Source of the DNA: Sphingobium indicum B90A
GTDB lineage: Bacteria; Pseudomonadota; Alphaproteobacteria; Sphingomonadales; Sphingomonadaceae
Assembly (NCBI RefSeq): GCF_000264945.2
Contig: NZ_CP013070.1
Span: 3,552,501-3,616,500, forward strand
Direction: 5' to 3'
DNA length: 64,000 nt
The translations under genes were made by a program, and so were the position numbers. The first letter of the stretch is position 1, and the number at the start of each line of letters is the position of its first letter. Shown here in pieces: positions 1 to 8,576 of the stretch. The notes under the pieces are model-generated. The model was not told the origin of the DNA, did not search any database, and saw nothing but the letters and a program-made list of their open reading frames with translations.

Positions 1-1130
1 AGGCCCAGCCCGAACAGGTTGAAGACCAGCAGGGTCACGGCCGAGGTCAATGCCCGGATGCGCGGCGGGACGACAGACTGCGGGACGCCTATGATCGGGC
101 CGTAATAGAAGAACATCAGCATGGTCGCCAGGAAGCCGAACGCCAGCGACGCCGTCAGCGAAGGGATCAGGAACTGGACCAGCGCGGCGGGGACCATCAG
201 GAGCATCGCGGCGGCGCTCACCCAGACGCGGCCCGCCGGATTGCGCGATCCCGCCGCGTCCGACAGGCGGCCACCCAGATAGATGCCGATGCCGCCGCCC
301 AGCCCGTTCATCAGCGCCAGCCAGGAGGCGACGTCGGCAAGCGGCATCTGGTGGACGCGCATGTAGAAGGGCGCGGACCAGCTCATCATCGCATATTGGG
401 CGAAGGCATGAAGGGTCGTGCCGATCAGCATGTAGCGATAGGTCCGCAGCCGCCACAGGAAGCGCATGGCTTCGCCGAGGGGCGGCGCTTTTTCCGTTCT
501 CGCGGAAAGGCCCGACCCCGTCCGCGCAGGTTCCCGCACGAGCAGCAGGACGAGCGGCGCCAGGGCCAGCCCCGCGACGCCGATCACCCCGAAGGCGAGA
601 CGCCACCCCAGCGCGGCGGCGATCCAGCCGCCCGATGCATAGCCGAGCATGATCCCGGCCGGGAGCGCCAGTCCCCACAGGGCAAGCGCCGTGACCCGCT
701 TTTCGGGCGGGTAGTAATCGGCGATGATGGAATGGGAAGCGGGCACGGAACCGGCTTCCCCCAGCGCGACGCCGATGCGGAACGCGACCAGCGAGCCGAA
801 GCCGGTCGCCAGGCCCGAAAGCGCGGTCATGCCGCTCCAGGTGGCGAGCGAGGCGGCGATGATGTTGCGGCGATTGAAGCGGTCCGCCAGCCGCGCGATG
901 GGAACGGACAGCGTCGCGTAGAACAGCGCGAAGGCAAGGCCGGTGAGCAGTCCGAGCTGACCGTCGCTCAGCCCCAGCTCGCGCTTGATCGGTTCCTGAA
1001 GCACCGACAGGACCGTGCGATCGATATAGTTGAACATCGACACCAGCCCCAGCATGACCAGCATCGTCCGGCGCAACCCGGCGGCGGAGGTCGTCGGCGG
1101 GGCGGTGAGTCCGATGGGAGGGCTGTTCAT
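1..1130 (-). CDS. MFS transporter, spinster-like (C-terminus beyond window edge)
   Basis: Major facilitator superfamily permease of the inner membrane; about 376 codons are visible and the C-terminal end lies outside the window. The N-terminus reads MNSPPIGLTAPPTT followed by a first membrane segment with NYIDRTVLSVLQ, then GLLTGLAFALFYATLSVP and the loop ARLADRFNRRN, the MFS signature between helices 2 and 3. This pattern matches the spinster/hexuronate-type MFS often found in sphingomonad degradation clusters. The start ATG at 1130 follows an AAAGAGG ribosome-binding site. It lies 102 bp downstream of the TonB receptor on the same strand, so uptake of the substrate of the catabolic cluster, from outer to inner membrane, is the likely job. 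The substrate is unknown. Confidence 0.88.
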   Translation of the reverse strand, partial: MNSPPIGLTAPPTTSAAGLRRTMLVMLGLVSMFNYIDRTVLSVLQEPIKRELGLSDGQLGLLTGLAFALFYATLSVPIARLADRFNRRNIIAASLATWSGMTALSGLATGFGSLVAFRIGVALGEAGSVPASHSIIADYYPPEKRVTALALWGLALPAGIMLGYASGGWIAAALGWRLAFGVIGVAGLALAPLVLLLVREPARTGSGLSARTEKAPPLGEAMRFLWRLRTYRYMLIGTTLHAFAQYAMMSWSAPFYMRVHQMPLADVASWLALMNGLGGGIGIYLGGRLSDAAGSRNPAGRVWVSAAAMLLMVPAALVQFLIPSLTASLAFGFLATMLMFFYYGPIIGVPQSVVPPRIRALTSAVTLLVFNLFGLG

Positions 1131-1162
1131 GCGACTACCTCTTTAAAGGCTCTTTGATTGAA

Positions 1163-1188
1163 GGGAGGCCCGCTTGGGCGGGCCTCCC
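1163..1188 (-). terminator. GC-rich hairpin after the TonB receptor gene
   Basis: Perfect 11-bp stem (GGGAGGCCCGC / GCGGGCCTCCC) with a TTGG loop between the receptor and the MFS gene. On the minus strand it is followed only by TTCAATC, so it would be a weak terminator or an mRNA-stabilising hairpin that lowers MFS expression relative to the receptor. Confidence 0.45.
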
Positions 1189-1232
1189 CGAATTATCGAA
1201 CTTCCCTCGCCGGTGGTCCGCTTGGCAATCCC

Positions 1233-4121
1233 TCAGAATTTGAAACGAACCCCCGCCGTGAGCGTGCGCCCGGCGACGTTGTAGAGCGTGAACAGCGTCG
1301 GATAGAGAAGGCCCGGCGCGGCGGCCGCGGCCACCAGCGGCGGCTTGCGGTCGAACAGGTTGGTGGCTGTCACGAACAGCTCCGGTTCTCCGCGGACGTC
1401 GAACTTATAGGATGCCGTGGCGTCGGTATAGAAGACCGGCTTGATCGCCGGGACAGCATAAAAGGACGTCGGATCGTTCTTGAGGTTGCCGATGGTCACC
1501 TTGCCGATCATCGATTCCTGCACGAACAGCGTCAGGCCGCCATTGGTGTAATTGGCGCTGAGCGTGCCCCTGAACTTGGGATAGGCATAGCCCGTCTGGC
1601 TGTTGACGCCATGGCCGGCATAATCGATCACCGGCGCGATGGAATTGGTCTGAGACTTGTAGCGGTCGAGATAGTTGGCGAAAGCGCGCAGCGCGAGTTC
1701 GCCATCGCCCAGCTTGGTTCGGTACGACATGGTGATGTCGAGGCCGCTGGTGCGCAGGAAGCTGATGTTCTGCGTGATGAGGCTCACCGAAATCGGATAG
1801 TTGGCGGGTGAGCGATCGCTGAACGGCAGCGGCCTTTCGATAAGAGCGCATGTCGGCGACGTGCCGTTCGACGTTTCGCACTCGTTGACGACATCGTTCA
1901 GCCCCTGCGTGGCGATGGCGCCCTTTATCTTGAGGTCGTAATAATCGACCGAAACGTCGAAGCCGGGCAGGAAACTGGGGCTGAGGACCACGCCCGCGGC
2001 GAACGTGTCGCCGGTTTCGGGATCGAGGTTGGGATTGCCGCCGCTGAATTGACGGATCGAACCCGGCTGGCCCGTGTGAGGGTCGTTGAAGTTCACCGGC
2101 GCGGTCTGAACGCCCGCGAACAGTTCGAACAGCGAGGGCGCGCGAATATCGCGCGAGCGCGTGACGCGGAACATCACGTCCTCAATCGGCTTGTAGACCG
2201 CGCCGACCTTCCAGGTCTTGACGCTTCCGCTGGTGCTGTAGTCGGTGAGGCGGAAAGCGCCGTTGAGGCTCAGTTCCTCGGCAAGGGGCTGGCCCTTGAA
2301 TATCGGAACCTGCGCTTCTGCAAACACCTCCTTCACATTCAGCTTGCCGAAGGCCGAGCCGACATTGGTGTTGTTGAAGCGGGTCATGCGGTTGGCCGGA
2401 ATGCCCCGCAGCCCGGTGAAGTCGATGGGCACGGCGGGATCGGAATTGGACGTCAGGTCCAGCTTCTGCTTGCGATATTGCCCGCCGATGGCGACCGTGA
2501 CCGGGCCTGCCGGAAGCTCGAAAACGTCCCCGCGCGCCGACAGGACGAAGTCGTCGGTCGAGTTCATGGCGCGGTAGCGGGATACGCCGAGCACGGTTTG
2601 CAGATCGGCGGCGGAGGGCGTTCCCGCGCCGAAGACATTGAGCGGCGTGCACCCCGGATAGAGGCCGGGGTTGGTCAGCGTGACGCGGCAGACGATCGAA
2701 CCGTTAGGTCCGCGAACCGCGTCCAGCGCCGCTGCCAGCTTCGGAATCTCGACCTGCGTCTGGGCGAATTTGGTGACGGACTTGCCATGGGTATAGTCGG
2801 CAGTGATGTTCCATCCGCCCAGGTTCCATTCAAGGCCGCCGTTGATGAGATAGGCGTTGGTCGCCTCCCGCGTCGGGATCGGTCCCTGCTCGGCGATGAA
2901 GCGGAAGACGGTGAAGTTGTCATTCGGCCCCATTTGCGCCTGGACCGCCGGGTCCAGGAAGGCGTTGCCGCTGAAGAAGCGGAAGCCGAGCACGGACTGG
3001 GCCTGCGTGTCATAGCTGGTGACGCTGCGCGAGTAGCTGCCCTGGACATGCGCCGTCAGCCCATCGGTCAGGTCGTAGGCCAGCCGGCCAAAGCCCTGGG
3101 TCGTCGTCAGCGGCGCGATCAACTGGTTGAAGCCGGGAATGTAGAGGCCGTCGCCGCCCACATTGGTGCCCGGCGTGCCGGTCGGCGTGCCGCGCTGTAT
3201 CGGACGCACCGCGCCGCCGGGCAGGAAGATAGTGTTGACGAGCGCGGGCACCGTGCTCGCGGTGATGATGCCGTTATTATAGTCGTTCGTCGTGAAGCGC
3301 AGGTTCGGCAGGAAGATGAACGGATTTGCCTCGCGGCCCGGAGCGGCGGTCGATCCGGGGACCGAACCCACGGCCGCATAGGCGTCGTCACCGTAGATGC
3401 GCGCGCTGCGCTTGATGCCATCGCTGTGAAAGCGCTCGACCGAGGCGAGGACATGACCGCGATCGCCTGCAAAGCTCATGCCCCCCGCAATGCCGATGCG
3501 GTAGTTGCCAAGGTCGCCGCGGGTGGACACGCCGCGCTGCGCGACGCCCTTCACCCCGGTGAACTTCTTGTCGAGGACGAAGTTCACCGCGCCGCTGACG
3601 GCGTCGGAGCCGTAGACGGCGGATGCGCCGCCGGTCACGACGTCGACCCGCTGGATCAGAAGTTGCGGGATCGTGTTGACGTCCACCGCGCCGCGGAATG
3701 TCGTGGGCGGCACGCGGATGCCGTCGAGCAGGATCAGCGCCCGCGTCGGGCCGACGCCGCGCAGGTTGAGCAGATTGCCATGCTCGCCGCTATTGCCCTG
3801 CAACTGGCTGTTGGATTGCGGGCTGACGGAGTTGGCGAATTGCGGCAGCTTGTTGATCGCGTCGGCAAGGTTGGTGGGGGTCGCCTTCTCCAGCTCCGTG
3901 GTGGGCGCGACGGTGACGGGCGTCGGCTGGTTATAGCCGTCGCGCACGACGCGCGTTCCGGTGACGATGATGTCTTGCGCGGAAGGCGCGCCGGCATCCT
4001 CCGCCGACTGCGCTTCGGCCGTTGCCGTCGCCGCCGTTTGCGCATGGGCCGGCACGATGATCCCGGCAAACGCGCATCCCGAAAGGAGCGCTACTCGGCC
4101 AATCTTGAACCTTGTCATCAT
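1233..4121 (-). CDS. TonB-dependent outer-membrane receptor
   Basis: Outer-membrane active transporter of 962 residues. The start was placed at the ATG at 4121 because it follows GGGAGAGAG and yields a clean signal peptide (MMTRFKIGRVALLSGCAF ... AHA-Q); the frame is open further upstream but without a signal sequence. A TonB-box-like DIIVTGT lies near residues 50-56, followed by the plug domain (LNLRGVGPTRALILLDGIR, VDVVTGGASAVYGSDAVSG) and a long beta-barrel ending in the usual terminal phenylalanine (GVRFKF). Length and order fit the family. It is transcribed with the upstream kinase and acyl-CoA dehydrogenase genes, so it probably imports the compound or a precursor degraded by this cluster. 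The ligand cannot be read from the sequence. Confidence 0.93.
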   Translation of the reverse strand: MMTRFKIGRVALLSGCAFAGIIVPAHAQTAATATAEAQSAEDAGAPSAQDIIVTGTRVVRDGYNQPTPVTVAPTTELEKATPTNLADAINKLPQFANSVSPQSNSQLQGNSGEHGNLLNLRGVGPTRALILLDGIRVPPTTFRGAVDVNTIPQLLIQRVDVVTGGASAVYGSDAVSGAVNFVLDKKFTGVKGVAQRGVSTRGDLGNYRIGIAGGMSFAGDRGHVLASVERFHSDGIKRSARIYGDDAYAAVGSVPGSTAAPGREANPFIFLPNLRFTTNDYNNGIITASTVPALVNTIFLPGGAVRPIQRGTPTGTPGTNVGGDGLYIPGFNQLIAPLTTTQGFGRLAYDLTDGLTAHVQGSYSRSVTSYDTQAQSVLGFRFFSGNAFLDPAVQAQMGPNDNFTVFRFIAEQGPIPTREATNAYLINGGLEWNLGGWNITADYTHGKSVTKFAQTQVEIPKLAAALDAVRGPNGSIVCRVTLTNPGLYPGCTPLNVFGAGTPSAADLQTVLGVSRYRAMNSTDDFVLSARGDVFELPAGPVTVAIGGQYRKQKLDLTSNSDPAVPIDFTGLRGIPANRMTRFNNTNVGSAFGKLNVKEVFAEAQVPIFKGQPLAEELSLNGAFRLTDYSTSGSVKTWKVGAVYKPIEDVMFRVTRSRDIRAPSLFELFAGVQTAPVNFNDPHTGQPGSIRQFSGGNPNLDPETGDTFAAGVVLSPSFLPGFDVSVDYYDLKIKGAIATQGLNDVVNECETSNGTSPTCALIERPLPFSDRSPANYPISVSLITQNISFLRTSGLDITMSYRTKLGDGELALRAFANYLDRYKSQTNSIAPVIDYAGHGVNSQTGYAYPKFRGTLSANYTNGGLTLFVQESMIGKVTIGNLKNDPTSFYAVPAIKPVFYTDATASYKFDVRGEPELFVTATNLFDRKPPLVAAAAAPGLLYPTLFTLYNVAGRTLTAGVRFKF

Positions 4122-4186
4122 CTCTCTCCCTCTGATTAGGGCCATTTTGTCTTTCGCCCAGAAATCTCTTCTGTCCTGTGAGCAGA

Positions 4187-5269
4187 TCAGCGCGCGCCAG
4201 CCTCCTGCGCCGCCAGCCAGGCGGCCTTGGCGAGCGGTTCGATCCGCGTGACGATGTCGCCGGCATTGCTTGCGGTCTGCACGCCGTCGCGCGCCCGGCC
4301 GGCTATGCCCTGCAAAATGGCGGCCACCCGGAACAGGTTGAAGGCGCGGTAGAAGGGGTGCGTCGGATCGCAGCGAAGGCCGGTCCGCTCGCAATAGCGC
4401 CGGGCATAATCTTCGGCCGTGGGAATGCCGAGCGCGGCAAGATCGGCGCCGCGCAGGGTTCCGCGCACGTCAACGCCCTCCGGCCTGAACCACTCCATCA
4501 TATGGTAGGTGAGGTCGCCGAGCGGATCGCCCAGGGTCGACAATTCCCAGTCTATGACAGCCGACACCCGCGGCTCGGTCGGGTGAACGAGCAGATTGTG
4601 GAAGGAATAGTCGCCATGAATGATCGTGGTGCGCTCCTCCGTGGCGGGCACCGCATCCGGCAACCAGGCGACAAGCCGGTCCATTTCGGGAATGTCGCGG
4701 GTGCGCGAGGCTTCATATTGCCGCGACCAGCGCGAAATCTGCCGCGCGAAATAATTGCCCGGCTTGCCATAGTCGGCCAGGCCGAGCGCCGTGAAATCGA
4801 CCAGATGCAGGCGGGCAAGCGTTTCATTGGCGGAATCGTAGATGGCGGCGCGTTCAGCCCGGTCGAGGCCCGGCATGCGCGGATCCCAGAAACTGCGCCC
4901 CGGAACGTAGCGCATCACGTAGAAGATGCTGCCGATGACATCCTCGTCCTCGCACAGCAGCAGCGGCTCGGCGACCGGCAGGCCGGCTTCGTGCAGGGCC
5001 ATGGTGATGCGATATTCGCGATCCACCGCATGGGCGGACTTCAGCAATATGCCCGCGGGCTTGCGCCGCAGGACGTAGCTTTGGTCCTGCGTCGACAGGA
5101 GGAAGGTCGGGTTGGATTGTCCGCCCTCGAACCGCTGGACGCGCATGGGTCCGGAAAAATCCGCGATCCGGCCCGCCAGATAAGCGGCAAGACGGGCTTC
5201 GTCGAAGGCGCTGTTCGCGGCGACATCCACGGTCGAGCCGATCGTCGCAGCGGGCTGCGCAGCGCTCAC
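4187..5269 (-). CDS. APH-like phosphotransferase, ACAD10/11-kinase or LvaA type
   Basis: 360-residue protein kinase-like fold enzyme of the aminoglycoside-phosphotransferase family. The catalytic loop [10 protein letters not shown] (Brenner motif HGDxxxxN) and the metal-binding [15 protein letters not shown] are intact, and the N-lobe has the [10 protein letters not shown] glycine loop and VLRRKP lysine. This subgroup is known as the kinase half of eukaryotic ACAD10/11 and as LvaA, which phosphorylates 4-hydroxyacyl-CoA in levulinate catabolism. The GTG start (5267-5269) overlaps the TGA of the upstream acyl-CoA dehydrogenase as GTGA, so the two are translationally coupled. Inference: it phosphorylates a hydroxyacyl-CoA that the dehydrogenase then processes. 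Antibiotic resistance is unlikely in this context. Confidence 0.85.
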   Translation of the reverse strand: MSAAQPAATIGSTVDVAANSAFDEARLAAYLAGRIADFSGPMRVQRFEGGQSNPTFLLSTQDQSYVLRRKPAGILLKSAHAVDREYRITMALHEAGLPVAEPLLLCEDEDVIGSIFYVMRYVPGRSFWDPRMPGLDRAERAAIYDSANETLARLHLVDFTALGLADYGKPGNYFARQISRWSRQYEASRTRDIPEMDRLVAWLPDAVPATEERTTIIHGDYSFHNLLVHPTEPRVSAVIDWELSTLGDPLGDLTYHMMEWFRPEGVDVRGTLRGADLAALGIPTAEDYARRYCERTGLRCDPTHPFYRAFNLFRVAAILQGIAGRARDGVQTASNAGDIVTRIEPLAKAAWLAAQEAGAR

Positions 5270-6504
5270 GATGCCGCCCCTTCCGCATATTTGGCCAGTT
5301 CCATCCGGGCGAGCTGGCGTTCATGGACCTCGTCGGGTCCATCGGTCAGCCGCACGATGCGGGTGTTGGCCCAAAGCTCCGCCAGGCCGAAATCGTCGCT
5401 GACGCCACCGCCGCCATGCGCCTGGATCGCGTCGTCGACGATTTGCTGCGCCATTTTGGGCGCGGCGATCTTGATCATCGCGATTTCGGCGCGCGCGGCC
5501 TTGTTGCCGACCGTGTCCATCATGTGGGCGGCCTTCAGGCACAGCAGGCGCGCCATCTCGATCTCGCAACGGGCGCGGGCGATCCGCTCCTCCCAGACCG
5601 AATGTTCGGCGATCGCCTTGCCGAAGGCCCGTCGCGAAAGGAGGCGGCGGCACATCTTCTCCAGCGCGACTTCCATTGTCGCGATGTTGCGCATCGTGTG
5701 GTGGATGCGTCCGGGACCAAGGCGCCCCTGTGCGATTTCGAAGCCGCAACCTTCGCCGAGCAGCATATTCTCCGCCGGCACGCGGACATTCTCCAGCGCC
5801 ACCTCGAAATGCCCGTGCGGGGCGTGGTCGTAGCCAAAGACGGGCAGATGCCGCACAAGCGTCACGCCGGGCGTGTCGCGCGGCACCAGGATCATCGATT
5901 GCTGCCGGTAGGGCGCGGCGTCCGGGTCGGTCTTGCCCATGACGATGAAGAAGTCGCAGCGCGGATGGCCCGCGCCCGACGACCACCATTTCCGGCCGTT
6001 GATGACATAGTCGCCGCCGTCGCGGCGAATGTCGGTCTGGATGTTCCGCGCGTCGGAGGAGGCGACGGCCGGTTCGGTCATCAGGAAGGCGGACCGGGTC
6101 TTCCCGTCACGCAGCGGCACCATGAAGCGCTGCTTCTGCTCGGCCGTGCCGTAACGATGCAGCACCTCGAAATTGCCGGTGTCCGGCGCCATGCAGTTGA
6201 ACACTTCGGACGCAAAGGAAATGCGCCCCATCAGCTCGGCGATCGGCGCATATTCGACGTTGGTAAGGCCGACGCTGGTGAAAAATTCGTCGTCATGCTC
6301 AGATGGCGGCATGAAGATGTTCCACAGCCCCGCCTGCCGCGCCTTGTCCTTGAGTTCGTCGAATACGGGCGGGATCTCGGTCCAGCGGTCGATCGCGGCG
6401 GACTGTTGGTGATAGACCGGAACGGCAGGAACGATATGCTCCTCCATGAACGCCCTTACGCGCTCCATCCATTCCCTGGATTTGGCCGACTGTTCGAAAT
6501 CCAC
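5266..6504 (-). CDS. Acyl-CoA dehydrogenase, ACAD10/11 or LvaC-like
   Basis: FAD-dependent acyl-CoA dehydrogenase, 412 residues from the GTG at 6504, chosen because it has GGAG seven bases upstream and gives the common N-terminus (M)[15 protein letters not shown]; an in-frame ATG at 6549 lacks a ribosome-binding site. Recognisable segments are [13 protein letters not shown] (FAD/substrate contact), [26 protein letters not shown] and the C-terminal [12 protein letters not shown]...[18 protein letters not shown], the signature of the ACAD10/11-like branch. First gene of the minus-strand operon, directly downstream of the palindromic operator array, and coupled by overlap to the APH-like kinase. 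In the characterised bacterial case such a dehydrogenase acts on the phosphorylated 4-hydroxyacyl-CoA; the role here is inferred by analogy. Confidence 0.92.
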   Translation of the reverse strand: MDFEQSAKSREWMERVRAFMEEHIVPAVPVYHQQSAAIDRWTEIPPVFDELKDKARQAGLWNIFMPPSEHDDEFFTSVGLTNVEYAPIAELMGRISFASEVFNCMAPDTGNFEVLHRYGTAEQKQRFMVPLRDGKTRSAFLMTEPAVASSDARNIQTDIRRDGGDYVINGRKWWSSGAGHPRCDFFIVMGKTDPDAAPYRQQSMILVPRDTPGVTLVRHLPVFGYDHAPHGHFEVALENVRVPAENMLLGEGCGFEIAQGRLGPGRIHHTMRNIATMEVALEKMCRRLLSRRAFGKAIAEHSVWEERIARARCEIEMARLLCLKAAHMMDTVGNKAARAEIAMIKIAAPKMAQQIVDDAIQAHGGGGVSDDFGLAELWANTRIVRLTDGPDEVHERQLARMELAKYAEGAAS

Positions 6505-6564
6505 GCATCCGCTCCAGATATGCCGCCGGATTCGAGCCGGCCTGCTCATGTTCTAATACTCACC

Positions 6565-6578
6565 CGACCGATCGGTCG
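6565..6578. promoter_or_regulatory. Operator palindrome 1 (CGACC-N4-GGTCG)
   Basis: Perfect 14-bp palindrome CGACCGATCGGTCG between the divergent acyl-CoA dehydrogenase and CMD-protein genes. It would overlap the minus-strand transcription start predicted from the TTGACA at 6608-6613. Same consensus as the sites at 6592 and 6646. Confidence 0.72.
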
Positions 6579-6591
6579 AGTGATAAGTAGT

Positions 6592-6605
6592 CGACCGACT
6601 GGTCG
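6592..6605. promoter_or_regulatory. Operator palindrome 2 (CGACC-N4-GGTCG)
   Basis: CGACCGACTGGTCG, centre exactly 27 bp from site 1. It lies inside the spacer of the best minus-strand promoter candidate (-35 TTGACA read on the minus strand at 6613-6608, with a poor -10 near 6584-6589), where a bound repressor would block RNA polymerase. Confidence 0.72.
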
Positions 6606-6645
6606 GCTGTCAAACTGGTTAGGAGAGAAATTTTTGGTTGACGCC

Positions 6646-6659
6646 CGACCAGTCGGTCG
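6646..6659. promoter_or_regulatory. Operator palindrome 3 (CGACC-N4-GGTCG)
   Basis: CGACCAGTCGGTCG, centre 54 bp (2 x 27) from site 2. It starts three bases after a plus-strand TTGACG (6638-6643) that could be the -35 box of the 6687-13966 operon. The arrangement suggests one repressor controlling both divergent operons; no tetR-like gene is seen in the window. Confidence 0.72.
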
Positions 6660-6686
6660 ATCATCTGGATCGCAGGAGAGCAAGCG

Positions 6687-7394
6687 ATGACGAACAGCCC
6701 ACTCATGGAAGTCGCCCTGTTGCGGGGCTATGCGCCGTACACGCTTGCAGGATATGACATTTTCCGATCGGTGATCGAGTCGGACGGCGCGGTGCCCGCT
6801 CGTCTGAAAGCGCTGTTCGCAGCGGTGGCTGCCGTCGATCGCCGTCATTTGCCCCTTGCGCGCCGGGAACTGGAACGCGGCGTAACGCTGGGCCTGACAT
6901 CGAAGGAGGCGACCGCTGGCCTCATCGTGCTGTCCAGCCTCCGCGGCGAGGCTGCGGCGCTCGATTTCGCGCAGATCATCAAGGAGAGTTTCGGCGACGC
7001 CCAGGCGCCGGACCCGCAACCCCTGCCCAAGGCGGCGGAGGGAGAGGCGGAAGCCAATTTCCGGGCCTATTGGGCAGGGAACATCCCGGCGCCGCTCGGC
7101 GCGTTGATGCGCCTGGCGCCAGAAGCGGCGGACGCCTATTATCTCATGCGGCGGGGCAGCATCGACGCCAACCCGCTGTCCGCCAAATATGGCGAACTGC
7201 TCCTGCTCGCCATATTGGCGGCCGGATACAGTCCCATGGCCGCGACCCATGTGCGCGGCGCGCGCAATGCAGGCGCGAGCGACGAGGAAATTGCCGAAGC
7301 GGTGCTCTGCGCCATTCCGTCGGCGGGGATCGCCGCCTGGATGGCGGTGGGCGGCATGCTTGCCCCGCCCGAAGAAGGCGGCATCGCCCGCTGA
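6687..7394 (+). CDS. Carboxymuconolactone decarboxylase-family (AhpD-like) protein
   Basis: 235-residue cytoplasmic protein with two CMD-like halves (roughly residues 30-95 and 140-220); the second has the family pattern AATHVRGARNAGASDEEIAEAV. The CxxC pair of the AhpD peroxidase branch is absent (ATHV in its place), so thiol chemistry is not expected and the activity cannot be assigned. First gene of the plus-strand operon, start ATG 6687 behind AGGAG (6674-6678). Family members are frequent in aromatic and terpenoid degradation clusters, where some act as decarboxylases and many have unknown roles. Confidence 0.8.
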   Translation: MTNSPLMEVALLRGYAPYTLAGYDIFRSVIESDGAVPARLKALFAAVAAVDRRHLPLARRELERGVTLGLTSKEATAGLIVLSSLRGEAAALDFAQIIKESFGDAQAPDPQPLPKAAEGEAEANFRAYWAGNIPAPLGALMRLAPEAADAYYLMRRGSIDANPLSAKYGELLLLAILAAGYSPMAATHVRGARNAGASDEEIAEAVLCAIPSAGIAAWMAVGGMLAPPEEGGIAR

Positions 7395-7436
7395 AAACGA
7401 CCGATCTTTTCACATCTTTGCCAAGGAGAGAGTTAC

Positions 7437-8234
7437 ATGGAACCGGAAAAGGACGTCATCCAATATGAAGTGGCCGATAACGGCATCTGCACGATCTGGC
7501 TCAACCGTCCCCATGTGAAGAATTGCGTCAGCCCCCAGCTTCTGCGCGACCTTGAGGCGGCGGTGGACAAGGCGGCCGAGGACGATTCGGTGCTGGCCGT
7601 CGTGTTCCGCGGTCGCGGCCACACCTTCTGCGCCGGCGCGGACCTCGGGCAGCTTGTGGGTCCGGTGCTGCACGAAACCAGCACCTCGCTTCAGCTCGCG
7701 ATCGACTCGGCGCGCACCTATGACAAGATCTACAACATGAAGAAGCCGACCATCGCCTGCGTCGAGGGTTATGCGGTTGCCGGCGGGTTCGAGCTTTTCA
7801 TCTCCTGCGACTTCGGCATCGCCGCCGACGACGCCAAGATCGGCGACTTCCACATCCGCCGCGCCTTGTTCGGCGGCGCCGGCCCGATCTATCGCCTGCC
7901 GCGCTATATCGGCATGCGCAAGTCGAAGGAACTGATGCTGACCGGCAAGCTGCTGTCGGGCAAGGAATGCGTCGAATGGGGCCTGTGCAACGCCTCGGCG
8001 CCCAGCGACCAGTTGGAGCAGTTGATCCAGGATTTCTGCGCGCCGCTGATCGACAAGAGCCCCTTCTGCATGTGGATGACCAAGATGGCGGTCAATCGCG
8101 GCATGGACGCCGACACCAACTCGCTCATCACGCTGGAGACGATGACCTGCAACGTCGTGCATCACTCCGCCGATGCGAAGGAAGGCGTCGCGGCGTTCCT
8201 CGAGAAGCGCCAGCCGGTCTGGACGGGCAAGTAA
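7437..8234 (+). CDS. Enoyl-CoA hydratase/isomerase (crotonase) family protein
   Basis: Crotonase-fold enzyme of 265 residues. Oxyanion-hole segments are present (TFCAGADLGQL and VAGGFELFISCD). Aligning IGDFHIRRALFGGAGPIYRLPR with the hydratase pattern PExxxGxxPGAGGTQRL puts a histidine where the first catalytic glutamate of hydratases sits, while the second glutamate (SKELMLTG) is kept. That makes a plain hydratase less certain; isomerase, retro-Claisen or another crotonase reaction is possible. ATG 7437 follows AAGGAGAG. It sits second in the operon, 42 bp after the CMD gene and 3 bp before the EthD-like gene. Confidence 0.88.
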   Translation: MEPEKDVIQYEVADNGICTIWLNRPHVKNCVSPQLLRDLEAAVDKAAEDDSVLAVVFRGRGHTFCAGADLGQLVGPVLHETSTSLQLAIDSARTYDKIYNMKKPTIACVEGYAVAGGFELFISCDFGIAADDAKIGDFHIRRALFGGAGPIYRLPRYIGMRKSKELMLTGKLLSGKECVEWGLCNASAPSDQLEQLIQDFCAPLIDKSPFCMWMTKMAVNRGMDADTNSLITLETMTCNVVHHSADAKEGVAAFLEKRQPVWTGK

Positions 8235-8237
8235 GCC

Positions 8238-8576
8238 GTGGCGGTCAGCATGGTCGTCCTGGCCAGCCGGCCGCAGGACTGGACGCAGGAGCGGTTCACA
8301 ACCTGGTGGCGTGGGCCGCATGCCGACGCCGCCAGGGTGCTGCCGGGGCTGATAGCCTATAGACATGGCGCGGTGACGAAGGATTATGACAATCCTGAAG
8401 CGCCGGGCTGGGACGGCCATGCCGTGCTGACCTTTGCCGATCAGGCGGCGCTCGACGCCGCCTTCGCCTCGCCCGAATGGAAGGCGGCGACCGCCCAGAC
8501 CAAGGGCATGGGCGGTCGGCGCATCATCCTCATCACTGATGAGGTCGATCTGCTTGCCGGAGACAATCATGGCTGA
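8238..8576 (+). CDS. EthD-domain small protein
   Basis: 112-residue dimeric alpha/beta-barrel (ferredoxin-like) protein of the EthD family: MAVSMVVLASRPQDW..ERFTTWWRGPHADAARVLPGLIAY matches the family pattern of a first strand followed by WW..HA...PG. The GTG start is 3 bp after the crotonase stop and the end overlaps the SDR gene by 8 bp, so it is expressed with the pathway. EthD proteins accompany oxidation or ring-modifying steps, but their catalytic role is generally unclear. The substrate here is unknown. Confidence 0.8.
   Translation: MAVSMVVLASRPQDWTQERFTTWWRGPHADAARVLPGLIAYRHGAVTKDYDNPEAPGWDGHAVLTFADQAALDAAFASPEWKAATAQTKGMGGRRIILITDEVDLLAGDNHG

Noticed and set aside
4187..5269. Aminoglycoside-resistance gene
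   Set aside because: Although of the APH fold, the sequence belongs to the ACAD-associated kinase group and is translationally coupled to an acyl-CoA dehydrogenase.
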